NCBI RefSeq assembly: GCF_008710285.1
Contig: NZ_VYQF01000001.1
Location: 992,001 to 1,056,000, forward strand
From: Ginsengibacter hankyongi
GTDB lineage: Bacteria; Bacteroidota; Bacteroidia; Chitinophagales; Chitinophagaceae
Direction of reading: 5' to 3'
DNA length: 64,000 bases
Position 1 is the stretch's first letter, and every line of letters begins with the position of its first letter. The notes below the pieces were generated by a model, which worked only from the letters and a program-made list of their open reading frames with translations, was not told the origin of the DNA and did not search any database. The position numbers and the translations under genes are program-made. Below are positions 25,562-34,552 of the stretch, piece by piece.

Positions 25562-28246
25562 TTATCGACTATTTTCTTTTGATTGGTCAATTACATTTAA
25601 TGGCATCCATACTTTTACATCTCCGCCGGTTTGGCTTCCGTCTGCAAATGGAACCAGGGTTAAATGTTGTTTAACTGTATTTTTATTATTGATGATGGTT
25701 GCGGTGTAAGCCTGGTTTCCTATCCATTGTTTGGGTAATAAATCAGTGCCCGTTACACTTCCAGGCTTTTCAATAACCAGGTTTTGATTTGCATCAAATT
25801 GATATTTCTTAAGTAAATCAACATTTAAAGAATTATCAAATGCCAACACCTGTGGCCCTCTTTGAAATGCTATCTGGCCCGGATAACTTTTACCACCACT
25901 TAATATTTGAACAGGCATATTAAAAGACACCTTTATTTCTTCACCAGTTTTCCAAAAGCGTTTTATAACCAAATATTGATTGGCTGTGCCTTTGTATTCT
26001 TTGCCATCAACTTCTGCGACAAAGGAATTGCTCCATGATGGAACTCTTAACCCAAGAGGAAAAGAAGCGGGCTTAGAAGTGTTTACGGTTATAGTTACAT
26101 TGCCATCATCAGGGAAACCACTTTCAATTTGAAGGGATAAGTTTATCTTTTTATTACCAGGAGTTGTATAACTTTCTTTGTAGGATGCAGGCCCATACAA
26201 CATCAATGTTGGAACGTTCTTTACATTGCCAAAAGTAAAATAAGGTATTAATGCAATGCCCCGGGGAACGCTCGATGTGCAACAGGATATGCCGCAGGAA
26301 AATGGTTTTATACCTATCAACGCCGTGTAATAACTTACGCACCCGGATTCAGGATTTTCTGCTCCGAATAACTGGTTATAAATTGATTTTTCAATTTGTT
26401 CCTCATACTTTAACTGGCCGGTTATGTCCAGTAGATTTTGATTTAATTGTATCCATGTAACGGTTACACATCCTTCGCCGATATTATCTTTATTAGCGGC
26501 AGGTAATACATCATCTTCCTGGAAATGTTCAAAAGAACTGGTAGTACCGGTGATGTACAACCTGTTGGTTACAATATCGTGCCAGGCAATTGAAACCGGT
26601 TTTAATAATTTAGGATCCCCGGTAACACGGTATAGTTTTGCCAGGCCGACGAGGTTCGACAACATCTCATACGCTTTACCGTTAGCCACCTTATTTACTT
26701 TGCCAGTTGATAATAATGTACTGATTATTTTAGGGCCATCTTTTTGCTCCCATGCATCGAGGATGTAATAACAAAAATCGAGGTACTTTTTTTCACCGGT
26801 ATATCTATACAGTTCTACCATTGGATCCAGTACACTGGTTGCAGCCATTCCTACATGTTCCCCTGCTAAAATAATATCACGTTGCCCGGGTTTATTCCCG
26901 AAGGTTTTACACAACAGATCACCCATTCTTTTGCATGCCTCAAGTGCTGGCTGGTAGCCGGTCGTGGTATAATACGCCAATAAACCATACAAGTTATATT
27001 TATGCGACCATACATCCCAACTGGTCCAATAGTTATCCGGCGTATAGGTGCCTAAATAACCATCTTTCAATTGCGAGTTAACCAGTTCATACATCATCCG
27101 GTCCATCTGCTTTTTTAGCCGCATGTCGTGCGTTACTTTCCACACGTTACAGGCTGCTTCCAAATATTTACCTGCATGTTCCCCGATCCATGGATGACTG
27201 CCCGGCCTTTGCAAATAACCACTCATTATTCCATCCTCATCTACTTTCAATAGACGCTCTTCCAGGTTCTGTGTAAAGCGTTTACCGATATAACCTTGTA
27301 ATATTTGATTTTGAAAACGAACGGGAGTAAACGCATCCTGGATTTCATTTCGCACAACAGGTTTTGGTTCACCAATAACGCTGATATCAATTTGTTTATT
27401 GGCTAAATAAACCTGTTCATTTTTTACAGTTGCGGTAGTGTTGTTTTCTGTAACCTCGTAACCTACCCTAAAAATATCTTCATTTACAGGCTGATAATTT
27501 GTGAAAGATACCTCAGTCTCAGAACCCTCTACAGGCTTCACTTCTACCCGCATAGTTTGTGAGTAAACTTCTTTATTATTTTTATCATCTATCCAATATT
27601 TCACAGATCCTTTAAAATCGTAATTGCTCTGGTTGGTAAACTTTATTGTTGTTATAAATCCATTATGATCCGTTGCAGAAATAGTGTGTTGCATTGAGAT
27701 AAAATCCGACCATTGAATCGGGCCAAAATCATAAGGCCCCTGGTACATACCAACTCCACCAACATCCAAACTAAAAACCCTCACGGCAATTACATTCTCC
27801 TTATCCCAGAGGATGTCTTTTTCCGGAACCGTATAAACCCGTTCAGCATCCCATTTGGTTTCATAATGAGGCGGTAAAGAACCTGTTTGCCCAATCATTT
27901 TGCCATTAAAAAATGTTTGATCCACATCATCAATCTTACCAAGATTTAGTTTTATCCCTTTTCCTTTTTCTGCGCTTTTCATGCCGGAAGGAATAATTAT
28001 TTTAATCCTATACCAGGCGTACACATTGTCTTTCATGCCTGTTGCGGACCAACTGGTACCGGTTTGCTTATTACCCCAGCCGGCATCGTTAAATGATGCG
28101 CTGGCCCAATCCATATTATCTCCTAATTTAAATTTCCATTCATGAGGTAATGAAATTGTTTGTGTCTTAGCAGAACCAAACATAATTATTGAAGAAAATA
28201 TGAATAAGCAATACCGTGTTGATCTTCTTGAAAAAAAGGATTTCAT
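25562..28246 (-). CDS. GH127 (DUF1680) glycoside hydrolase with N-terminal sugar-binding domain
   Basis: An 894-residue secreted enzyme. Residues 1-29 are a signal peptide. Residues 30-180 form a GH2-type jelly-roll (HEWKFKLGD..., WYRIKIIIP, NVIAVRVFSLDVGG). A beta domain to about 280 follows, then the (alpha/alpha)6 DUF1680 barrel. The Glu-x-Cys of GEGCVTVTW and the Cys-Cys of CGISCCTSS correspond to the zinc-thiolate site of HypBA1-type beta-L-arabinofuranosidases. C-terminal beta domains include FPLGLRVPSWS. It is expected to release arabinofuranose or related sugars from plant glycans. It is in line with the GH16 gene 120 bases upstream. Confidence 0.9.
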   Translation of the reverse strand: MKSFFSRRSTRYCLFIFSSIIMFGSAKTQTISLPHEWKFKLGDNMDWASASFNDAGWGNKQTGTSWSATGMKDNVYAWYRIKIIIPSGMKSAEKGKGIKLNLGKIDDVDQTFFNGKMIGQTGSLPPHYETKWDAERVYTVPEKDILWDKENVIAVRVFSLDVGGVGMYQGPYDFGPIQWSDFISMQHTISATDHNGFITTIKFTNQSNYDFKGSVKYWIDDKNNKEVYSQTMRVEVKPVEGSETEVSFTNYQPVNEDIFRVGYEVTENNTTATVKNEQVYLANKQIDISVIGEPKPVVRNEIQDAFTPVRFQNQILQGYIGKRFTQNLEERLLKVDEDGIMSGYLQRPGSHPWIGEHAGKYLEAACNVWKVTHDMRLKKQMDRMMYELVNSQLKDGYLGTYTPDNYWTSWDVWSHKYNLYGLLAYYTTTGYQPALEACKRMGDLLCKTFGNKPGQRDIILAGEHVGMAATSVLDPMVELYRYTGEKKYLDFCYYILDAWEQKDGPKIISTLLSTGKVNKVANGKAYEMLSNLVGLAKLYRVTGDPKLLKPVSIAWHDIVTNRLYITGTTSSFEHFQEDDVLPAANKDNIGEGCVTVTWIQLNQNLLDITGQLKYEEQIEKSIYNQLFGAENPESGCVSYYTALIGIKPFSCGISCCTSSVPRGIALIPYFTFGNVKNVPTLMLYGPASYKESYTTPGNKKINLSLQIESGFPDDGNVTITVNTSKPASFPLGLRVPSWSNSFVAEVDGKEYKGTANQYLVIKRFWKTGEEIKVSFNMPVQILSGGKSYPGQIAFQRGPQVLAFDNSLNVDLLKKYQFDANQNLVIEKPGSVTGTDLLPKQWIGNQAYTATIINNKNTVKQHLTLVPFADGSQTGGDVKVWMPLNVIDQSKENSR

Positions 28247-28365
28247 GCTTCTATTTTTTAGTAAATAACGTAAAAAGGGCCCTATAAAAAATTACAAGTC
28301 CGTATCATTTGATTATAAGAAAAAATATGAATTATATTTTAATTGAGCCTGATTAATCTTGCCAA

Positions 28366-29418
28366 TTATTTTTGAAAGACCCTTACATAATCAACTACCA
28401 TTGCATCAGTGGAAAATGATGGATCTACTTTTCCACCGAAATTGCCTCCAATAGCCAGGTTCAGGAGAATAAAAAATTTATGATTGAATGGAATCGTACT
28501 GTCGTTTTTGACAGTTTGATACAATTGGTTGTCAACGAAAATGTTTATTTCGGATGCAGACCATTCCAAAACGTACTTATGAAATTGTGTGGTAGCGGTC
28601 GGGATATTAATCGTTTTTCCATTGCCATTGCCGCCGAAGTGTCCGGGATAATGCAGTGTTCCAAAAATTTTATTTAATTCTATTCCCCTGTGCTCCATTA
28701 TATCAATCTCACCACAGGCTGGCCAGCCTACTTCTTCAATATTGCTTCCGAGCATCCATATTGCAGGCCATGTGCCGGCTGCAGCAGGCACTTTAGCCCT
28801 TACTTCTATACGGCCATATTTAAAATCGGCTTTATTTTTTGTAACTAATCTTGCAGAAGTATATTTCCTGTTTTCTTTGTGCTGCTTCCTGGCGATAATC
28901 ATTAAATGTCCCTCTTTTACGATTGCATTGGATGTATCTTTCTCAGTATAATATTCCAGCTCATTATTTCCCCAGCCATTGCCTCCTGTTTCATAGCTCC
29001 ACTTGCTGCTATCGGGTAATCCATTATAATTAAATTCATCACTCCAAACCAGGTTCCAACCGGCACCTGTGGGTGAGTCTTCTTCGCCAGTGGAAAGTCT
29101 CAACGCTTCTACATTAGTATAGTTTGTTTTTGCAATTTCGAGGTTATTGAATTTGGGACGAGGATTGATGTTTAAAGAATCATTCGTAGTCATTCTTACG
29201 TCAAATTCGGAGCCTGTACATTTTTGCTTAATGGCTTCTTTAAGAGAGGCTATCGAATTTTGCGGAAGGTTATCTTTCTCTGATGCTCTGCCGCGAACAA
29301 CAACTAGATTGTTGGCAATTAAATCTTTGGTAGCACCGGTATTCTCGTTAACTCCATTTTTAGATACACTGCATGAAACGAAGGCTGTCAGCGGAAAAAT
29401 CATATACATTAGACGCAT
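28366..29418 (-). CDS. GH16 glucanase with an N-terminal degenerate GDPD segment
   Basis: A 350-residue protein. A lipoprotein-like signal (Cys 16) is followed by residues about 35-97 that read like the start of a glycerophosphodiester phosphodiesterase: NSIASLKEAIKQKCTGSEFD, then VRMTTNDSLNIN and FNNLEIAKTNYTNVEALRLS. The GDPD catalytic HRG, EN and HDP positions appear as VRG, QN and PRP. From about residue 100 a complete GH16 domain follows (LVWSDEFNYNGLPDSSKWSY), with the catalytic GEIDIMEHRG (ExDxxE) and ending VVDYVRVFQK. The GH16 part should cleave beta-1,3- or mixed-linked glucans; the GDPD part is probably inert. Confidence 0.85.
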   Translation of the reverse strand: MRLMYMIFPLTAFVSCSVSKNGVNENTGATKDLIANNLVVVRGRASEKDNLPQNSIASLKEAIKQKCTGSEFDVRMTTNDSLNINPRPKFNNLEIAKTNYTNVEALRLSTGEEDSPTGAGWNLVWSDEFNYNGLPDSSKWSYETGGNGWGNNELEYYTEKDTSNAIVKEGHLMIIARKQHKENRKYTSARLVTKNKADFKYGRIEVRAKVPAAAGTWPAIWMLGSNIEEVGWPACGEIDIMEHRGIELNKIFGTLHYPGHFGGNGNGKTINIPTATTQFHKYVLEWSASEINIFVDNQLYQTVKNDSTIPFNHKFFILLNLAIGGNFGGKVDPSFSTDAMVVDYVRVFQK

Positions 29419-29540
29419 AATAATAGAATTAGAAGTAAGGAAATATTATTAAATGGAGGAGCAACGACTCCTCCATTTATGTTTAGTTTCTCAAAATACA
29501 TTTAAAATTGATATTGATTCGATTGTGATTTCGCAGGTTA

Positions 29541-29720
29541 TTATAAGCACCACGGCACTTTGTTAATATCATCATATCCACCAAACTGCTCATCGATTGC
29601 CTTTTTATAATTTACCAGGTTCTTATTCTTTTCTCTGCCATTCCAGCTTCGGAGTTGGGAACATCTCCCATATCCAGTGTACCAGGTACCTAATATAACG
29701 GAAAATGATACACGAAAATA
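29541..29720 (-). pseudogene. Possible 3' remnant of an unidentified gene
   Basis: A minus-strand frame with no start codon of its own ends LVNYKKAIDEQFGGYDDINK then VPWCL and a stop, preceded by VILGTWYTGYGRC and LRSWNGREKNKN. Its composition (Trp, Tyr, Gly, charged residues) looks like the C-terminus of a real secreted protein rather than random frame, but I cannot name the family. It is cut off upstream by a stop. Confidence 0.35.
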
Positions 29721-29846
29721 ATGTTGGTTTACTTATAATACTGAGCAATATTTCTATCCGATATGGAGCTTCGAAATCTGGTAGCTGCGTCACATTTATA
29801 ATCATTTAAATCTTTGAAAACGCCGCTGACCCTGCGCCAAAAAAAT

Positions 29847-29878
29847 TTTGCAATTAGTGGCAAAAAAAATTATATTCG
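29847..29878 (+). promoter_or_regulatory. Bacteroidota-type promoter of the TonB operon
   Basis: TTTG at 29847-29850 and TATATTCG at 29871-29878 are 20 bases apart, matching TTTG-N19-21-TAnnTTTG with one change. The ATG at 29897 follows 18 bases later. Confidence 0.65.
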
Positions 29879-29896
29879 TTATCAATACCATTGCTA

Positions 29897-30625
29897 ATGC
29901 GCCGATTTGTACCTGCATTTCTATTCCTTGCCATTATCGTTCCATTTAAAAATACGGTTGCACAAAATGCAGCAACAGCAAACCTGGCTGATTCTTACAG
30001 TAACGCCAAAAAACTTTTCCAGGATCAAATAAAAGAAGATGCACATTTATATACCGGCAAAGAATTTATTGAGTACCCGGTAACTATAAAAGGGCATCTT
30101 TTTTTCGAAACAGATCAGATGCAAAACAGTGCTATATTTTATGATGGCACTCTGTATGAAAACATTCCCTTGTTGTATGACCTGGTAGGGCAGGATGTTG
30201 TTATTAACCGCTATAACAGCGCGGAACCGATAAAACTACTCAATGAAAAAATAAAATATTTCATGTTTGACGGACACAGGTTTGAAAATATTTTTTCTTA
30301 TGAAGGAATAGATGGGAACGTCACCAATACCTTTTACGACGTGATGTTTAATGGTAAAGCATCCGTGTTGGTAAAACGCATTAAGCGCATTAAAAATGGT
30401 ATTAAGGCGGAAGACCCTGCCTCGTTTGTGGAACAGGATGAGTTGTACGTACGCACCGGAAATAGTTTATATGCTGTTGATAATAAAAATGCCGCCATTA
30501 CTGCATTTAATAATAAGAAAGATCTTGTGAAAAGTTTTATCAGGAAAAAAAAATTCAGGTTTAAAAAAAATATCGAAAGCGAATTAGTTGCCACCGCTGA
30601 ATATTATTCAACACTAAACAAATAG
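29897..30625 (+). CDS. Hypothetical secreted protein, first gene of TonB operon
   Basis: A 242-residue protein from the ATG at 29897 (a TTG at 29891 is in frame). It starts with a signal peptide (MRRFVPAFLFLAIIVPFKNTVAQ). The mature part is beta-rich with GHLFFETDQMQNSAIFYDGT and YENIPLLYDLVGQDVVINRY, resembling small periplasmic proteins that sit upstream of STN-type TonB receptors in Bacteroidota. Its stop is one base from the receptor start, so the two are translationally linked. Function unknown. Confidence 0.75.
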   Translation: MRRFVPAFLFLAIIVPFKNTVAQNAATANLADSYSNAKKLFQDQIKEDAHLYTGKEFIEYPVTIKGHLFFETDQMQNSAIFYDGTLYENIPLLYDLVGQDVVINRYNSAEPIKLLNEKIKYFMFDGHRFENIFSYEGIDGNVTNTFYDVMFNGKASVLVKRIKRIKNGIKAEDPASFVEQDELYVRTGNSLYAVDNKNAAITAFNNKKDLVKSFIRKKKFRFKKNIESELVATAEYYSTLNK

Positions 30626-30626
30626 C

Positions 30627-33392
30627 ATGGGTTTTATTAAACGTTATAGTATTGTTTGCTTATGCTGCTTATCGTTTGGTTTTGTTTCCCATGCGCAAAG
30701 CAACCGCATTACCGGCCAATTTTATAACGTTAAATTTCCTGTCTTTGTTAAGCAAGCCGAGTCAACTACCAACTATCATTTTTATTATGATGAAGCGGCT
30801 CTCGATTCATTAACCATCAACCTGCAATTAACTAATGAAACTTTACCTGGAGCGTTAAAAAAAATATTTTATAATACAGACTTTCGATATCCAATCGATG
30901 AATTGAATCATGTATTTATTACCAAAAATAAAAGCTTGCAAACCACTCTTGGCGCAAATTTTTTTAATCCCGCCAAAGATACCTTGCCAGTTGAAAGCGA
31001 AGCTTTACAAATGGAAGTTCTGAAAAAAGAAAAAACAAGAACTGCTTTTACTGAAAATAGATTATTTGAAATTGGCACCAAAGTTTCTTCGAAAAAAGGT
31101 AATGCCATACTAACGGGTTTTGTAAAAGATATAAAAAACGGCGAAGCTTTACCCGGCGCATCTTTGTATATAGACAGCGTATTTACGGGGATAGTAACGG
31201 ACCAGTTTGGCTATTACTCTGTTACCATTAAGACAGGAATACACACCCTGGAAGTTAACAGCCTTGGAATGAAAGATGCATTGCGCCACCTGATAGTTTA
31301 TAACGACGGGAAACTGAACATTGATATGAAAGACGAAATACCAAGGCTCAAAAATGTAATAGTTACTGCAGAAAAAAGATCTAATATCAGGAGTACACAA
31401 ATGGGTATCGACCGGCTTTCAGTGAGTACTATAAAAGACGTGCCGGTGGTTTTTGGCGAAGCCGATATTTTAAGGGTAGTGCTCACTTTGCCGGGAGTAA
31501 CTTCTGTTGGTGAAGCCAGTACCGGCTTTAATGTTCGTGGCGGATCGGCCGATCAAAATCTTATTTTATTTGATGGCGCCACGGTTTATAATCCATCGCA
31601 TTTATTAGGATTTTTTTCCGCGTTTAACCCTGATGTTGTAAAAGGAGTTGAATTGTATAAGAGCGTGATTCCGGTAAAATATGGAGGACGGCTCTCATCC
31701 GTTCTGGATGTTGATATCAAAGACGGTAACGATAAAAAAATCAGCGGCTCGGGCGGCATAGGGTTACTAACGAGCAGGGTTACACTTGAAGGCCCGCTTA
31801 AAAAAAATAAAACTTCTTTCATACTGGGTGCAAGAACTACATATTCCAACTGGATTTTAAAGGCTATTCCTAACTCCGCTTACAATAACAGCAGGGCTTC
31901 ATTTTATGATGCGAATATTCATATCAGTCATACTATTAATTCAAAGAATAATCTATACCTCACCGGTTATCTGAGCAACGATAATTTCAGGTTTGACCTG
32001 GACACTACTTATAAATACGGAAATGCAAATGCGATCATAAAGTGGAAGCATATTTTTAATAATAAATTCTATGGATTAATTTCAGCAGGTTTGGATCATT
32101 ATCAATATAATGTCAGCAGCAATTCTAATTCCGTAAACAGTTATCAGCTGGCTTACGACATTAACCAAACTAATTTCAGGGCAGATTTTAACTACAGGAT
32201 CAACAATAAACAGTTTTTTAATTTCGGAGTAAGTTCGATTTATTATAAACTGCATCCCGGCAGTTTTCTTCCCCGCGGCAATCAATCTTTGGTAAAAAAA
32301 GACGTGTTGCAACCGGAGCAAGGCCTTGAAAATGCTGCTTATGCAGGCTATGAATATACTGTTTCATCCAATCTTTCATTAAATGCGGGTTTACGATACT
32401 CGATGTTTAATTACCTGGGCCCGCATAATACTTATAACTATGTTGCAGGATTGCCAAAAGAAACTGCCACTATCACAGATACGGTTTCTAACGGTCCGGG
32501 GAAATTTATTAAAACCTACCAGGGCCCGGAATACCGCATTTCGCTACGCTATGTTTTGGGGGGCGATGCTTCTGTAAAAATAGGATACAATACCCTTCGG
32601 CAATATATACACCAGCTTTCCAATACCATTACTATTTCTCCAACTGATATATGGAAATTAAGCGATACTTATATTAAGCCTGAAACGGGGCAACAATATT
32701 CTATTGGCTTCTATAAAAATTTTAATTCAAATAATATTGAAACATCTCTTGAGTTCTATTACAAAGACTTGAATAATATGATTGATTATAAAAGCGGCGC
32801 TTCTGTGCTGCTTAATCGTCACATAGAAACAGACATTATTAATTCCAGGGGCAAAGCCTACGGCGCAGAATTCCTGATTAAAAAACTCAGCGGCAAATTA
32901 AACGGGTGGTTGAGTTATACCTATTCCCGTACGCTCATTAAATCTGCTGATTCACTTGCAGGCGAAACTATTAATAAAGGAGCGTACTACCCTACCAGTT
33001 ACGATAAGCCAAACAATGTAAATTTTATTAGTAATTATAAATTTTCACATCGTTTAAGCGTGTCCGTTAATTTGGTGTATAGTACCGGGAGGCCTATTAC
33101 ATTGCCCATTGCCGTTTTTTATTCCAACGGTGCACAGCGGCTCGTGTATTCGGACAGGAACGCCTATAGGATACCCGATTATTTCAGAACGGATGTCTCA
33201 GTAAATCTTGATGGTAATCATAAACTAAAACAAACCTTTCACAACTCATGGTCGTTTGGAATATATAATCTTACTGCAAGAAAAAATGTTTATTCTGCGT
33301 TTTTCGTTTCAGAAAATGGCGCAGTGAAAGGATACCAGTTATCCATATTCGGAACAGCCATACCTTTTATATCCTATAATTTCAGATTTTAG
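30627..33392 (+). CDS. TonB-dependent receptor with STN and carboxypeptidase-like domains
   Basis: A 921-residue outer-membrane receptor: signal peptide (1-24), STN-like domain (about 27-95), a linker, a CarboxypepD_reg-like beta-sandwich (GNAILTGFVKDIKNGEALPG at about 158), plug (GVTSVGEASTGFNVRGGSAD, about 290-375), and a C-terminal barrel ending with the terminal aromatic FISYNFRF. An STN domain often couples receptors to FecR/anti-sigma signalling, but no sigma/FecR pair is visible nearby. The following DUF4249 and MG2-like genes are usual partners. The imported substrate is unknown. Confidence 0.9.
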   Translation: MGFIKRYSIVCLCCLSFGFVSHAQSNRITGQFYNVKFPVFVKQAESTTNYHFYYDEAALDSLTINLQLTNETLPGALKKIFYNTDFRYPIDELNHVFITKNKSLQTTLGANFFNPAKDTLPVESEALQMEVLKKEKTRTAFTENRLFEIGTKVSSKKGNAILTGFVKDIKNGEALPGASLYIDSVFTGIVTDQFGYYSVTIKTGIHTLEVNSLGMKDALRHLIVYNDGKLNIDMKDEIPRLKNVIVTAEKRSNIRSTQMGIDRLSVSTIKDVPVVFGEADILRVVLTLPGVTSVGEASTGFNVRGGSADQNLILFDGATVYNPSHLLGFFSAFNPDVVKGVELYKSVIPVKYGGRLSSVLDVDIKDGNDKKISGSGGIGLLTSRVTLEGPLKKNKTSFILGARTTYSNWILKAIPNSAYNNSRASFYDANIHISHTINSKNNLYLTGYLSNDNFRFDLDTTYKYGNANAIIKWKHIFNNKFYGLISAGLDHYQYNVSSNSNSVNSYQLAYDINQTNFRADFNYRINNKQFFNFGVSSIYYKLHPGSFLPRGNQSLVKKDVLQPEQGLENAAYAGYEYTVSSNLSLNAGLRYSMFNYLGPHNTYNYVAGLPKETATITDTVSNGPGKFIKTYQGPEYRISLRYVLGGDASVKIGYNTLRQYIHQLSNTITISPTDIWKLSDTYIKPETGQQYSIGFYKNFNSNNIETSLEFYYKDLNNMIDYKSGASVLLNRHIETDIINSRGKAYGAEFLIKKLSGKLNGWLSYTYSRTLIKSADSLAGETINKGAYYPTSYDKPNNVNFISNYKFSHRLSVSVNLVYSTGRPITLPIAVFYSNGAQRLVYSDRNAYRIPDYFRTDVSVNLDGNHKLKQTFHNSWSFGIYNLTARKNVYSAFFVSENGAVKGYQLSIFGTAIPFISYNFRF

Positions 33393-33394
33393 AC

Positions 33395-34549
33395 ATGAAA
33401 CAACTACGATATTTCATTATTCTCTCTATAATTTGCACCGGCGTTTATTTAAGCTGCAGAAAACCATATAGTCCGCCAGCCATAAGTGTCGATCATAGAT
33501 TTCTTGTAATAGATGGCACATTGATTAACAGTGCTGACTCACCAAGCATTTTTGCTTTAAGCAGAACAGTTAAGTTAACCGATTCAACTTTTGCTTCCTC
33601 GCCTGAAACGGGTGCCACATTATCGGTAGAGGGCGAAAACGGAGATATTCATCATTTCAGTGAATTGCCTGGCGGTTTTTACCGGTCCGCCCCAATAGTA
33701 CTGAACCCCTCATCCAGGTATCGTCTCAACATCACCACATTTAATGGTAAACAATATTCGTCGGATTATGTAGCAGTAAAACAGGCACCCCCGATAGACA
33801 GTGTTACATGGCAACAACAAAATGATGTAATGATTTATTTAGATACGCATGACCCATCGAATGCTACAAAATACTATCGGTGGGATTTTACGGAAACATA
33901 CCAATATGAAGCGCCGTTAAACGCAGAACTTAGCCAGGACCATGGTAACTTGTATTATGTAGACAATACGCCTAACCAAACCTTTGATTGCTGGCGCACA
34001 GTTAATTCAACGGACATCTTATTGGGTTCCAGCGTTGCCCTAAGCCAGGATGTTATAAGTGATGCACCTGTAACAATCGTTCCGCAGAACTCACAAAAGA
34101 TAAGCTTACGGTATAGCATACTCGTAAAACAGTATGCCCTAACTGAAGACGCCTATCAATACTTCAGCATATTAAAAAAGAATACAGAAAACCTCGGTTC
34201 AATATTCGATGCACAGCCAACCCAACTTACAGGAAATATCCATTCTGTAAAGAATCCCGGCGAAGTTGTAATAGGATTCTTCTCTGCTTCGTCTGTCACA
34301 CAAAAAAGATTATTCATTACTAAAAATGAAGTCAGCAACTGGCACTTTGTTGACACCAACCTGGAATGTGGGGTTAAGTCAATCGGTCATTTTGCATTAC
34401 CGGATCCGCGATTTTTTGTATGGAATTACCCTGATACGGCTTATTATCCCTACTATTTTTGCGGATCCTCGTGCCTTATGATCGCAAGACGCGAATGTGT
34501 CGATTGCAGGGTTCGTGGTGGCACAAATCAGAAACCTCTATACTGGTAA
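33395..34549 (+). CDS. DUF4249 family lipoprotein
   Basis: A 384-residue lipoprotein (signal ending GVYLSC, Cys 21). It shows the DUF4249 layout: VDHRFLVIDGTLINSADSPS, LSRTVKL, GATLSVEGENGDIHHFSELPGG, the YRLNI strand, and a C-terminal Cys-rich tail (ARRECVDCRVRGGTNQKPLYW). DUF4249 proteins nearly always follow a TonB receptor in Bacteroidota. The start lies two bases after the receptor stop and the next gene starts three bases after its stop. It is probably an accessory subunit at the outer membrane. Confidence 0.87.
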   Translation: MKQLRYFIILSIICTGVYLSCRKPYSPPAISVDHRFLVIDGTLINSADSPSIFALSRTVKLTDSTFASSPETGATLSVEGENGDIHHFSELPGGFYRSAPIVLNPSSRYRLNITTFNGKQYSSDYVAVKQAPPIDSVTWQQQNDVMIYLDTHDPSNATKYYRWDFTETYQYEAPLNAELSQDHGNLYYVDNTPNQTFDCWRTVNSTDILLGSSVALSQDVISDAPVTIVPQNSQKISLRYSILVKQYALTEDAYQYFSILKKNTENLGSIFDAQPTQLTGNIHSVKNPGEVVIGFFSASSVTQKRLFITKNEVSNWHFVDTNLECGVKSIGHFALPDPRFFVWNYPDTAYYPYYFCGSSCLMIARRECVDCRVRGGTNQKPLYW

Positions 34550-34552
34550 ATC

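Larger units (their letters stand above)
29419..29896. other. Intergenic region with a coding-like remnant and a promoter
   Basis: About 480 bases between divergent genes. The minus strand at 29541-29720 carries a 59-codon open frame with protein-like composition. The right end holds the promoter of the TonB operon. Confidence 0.5.
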
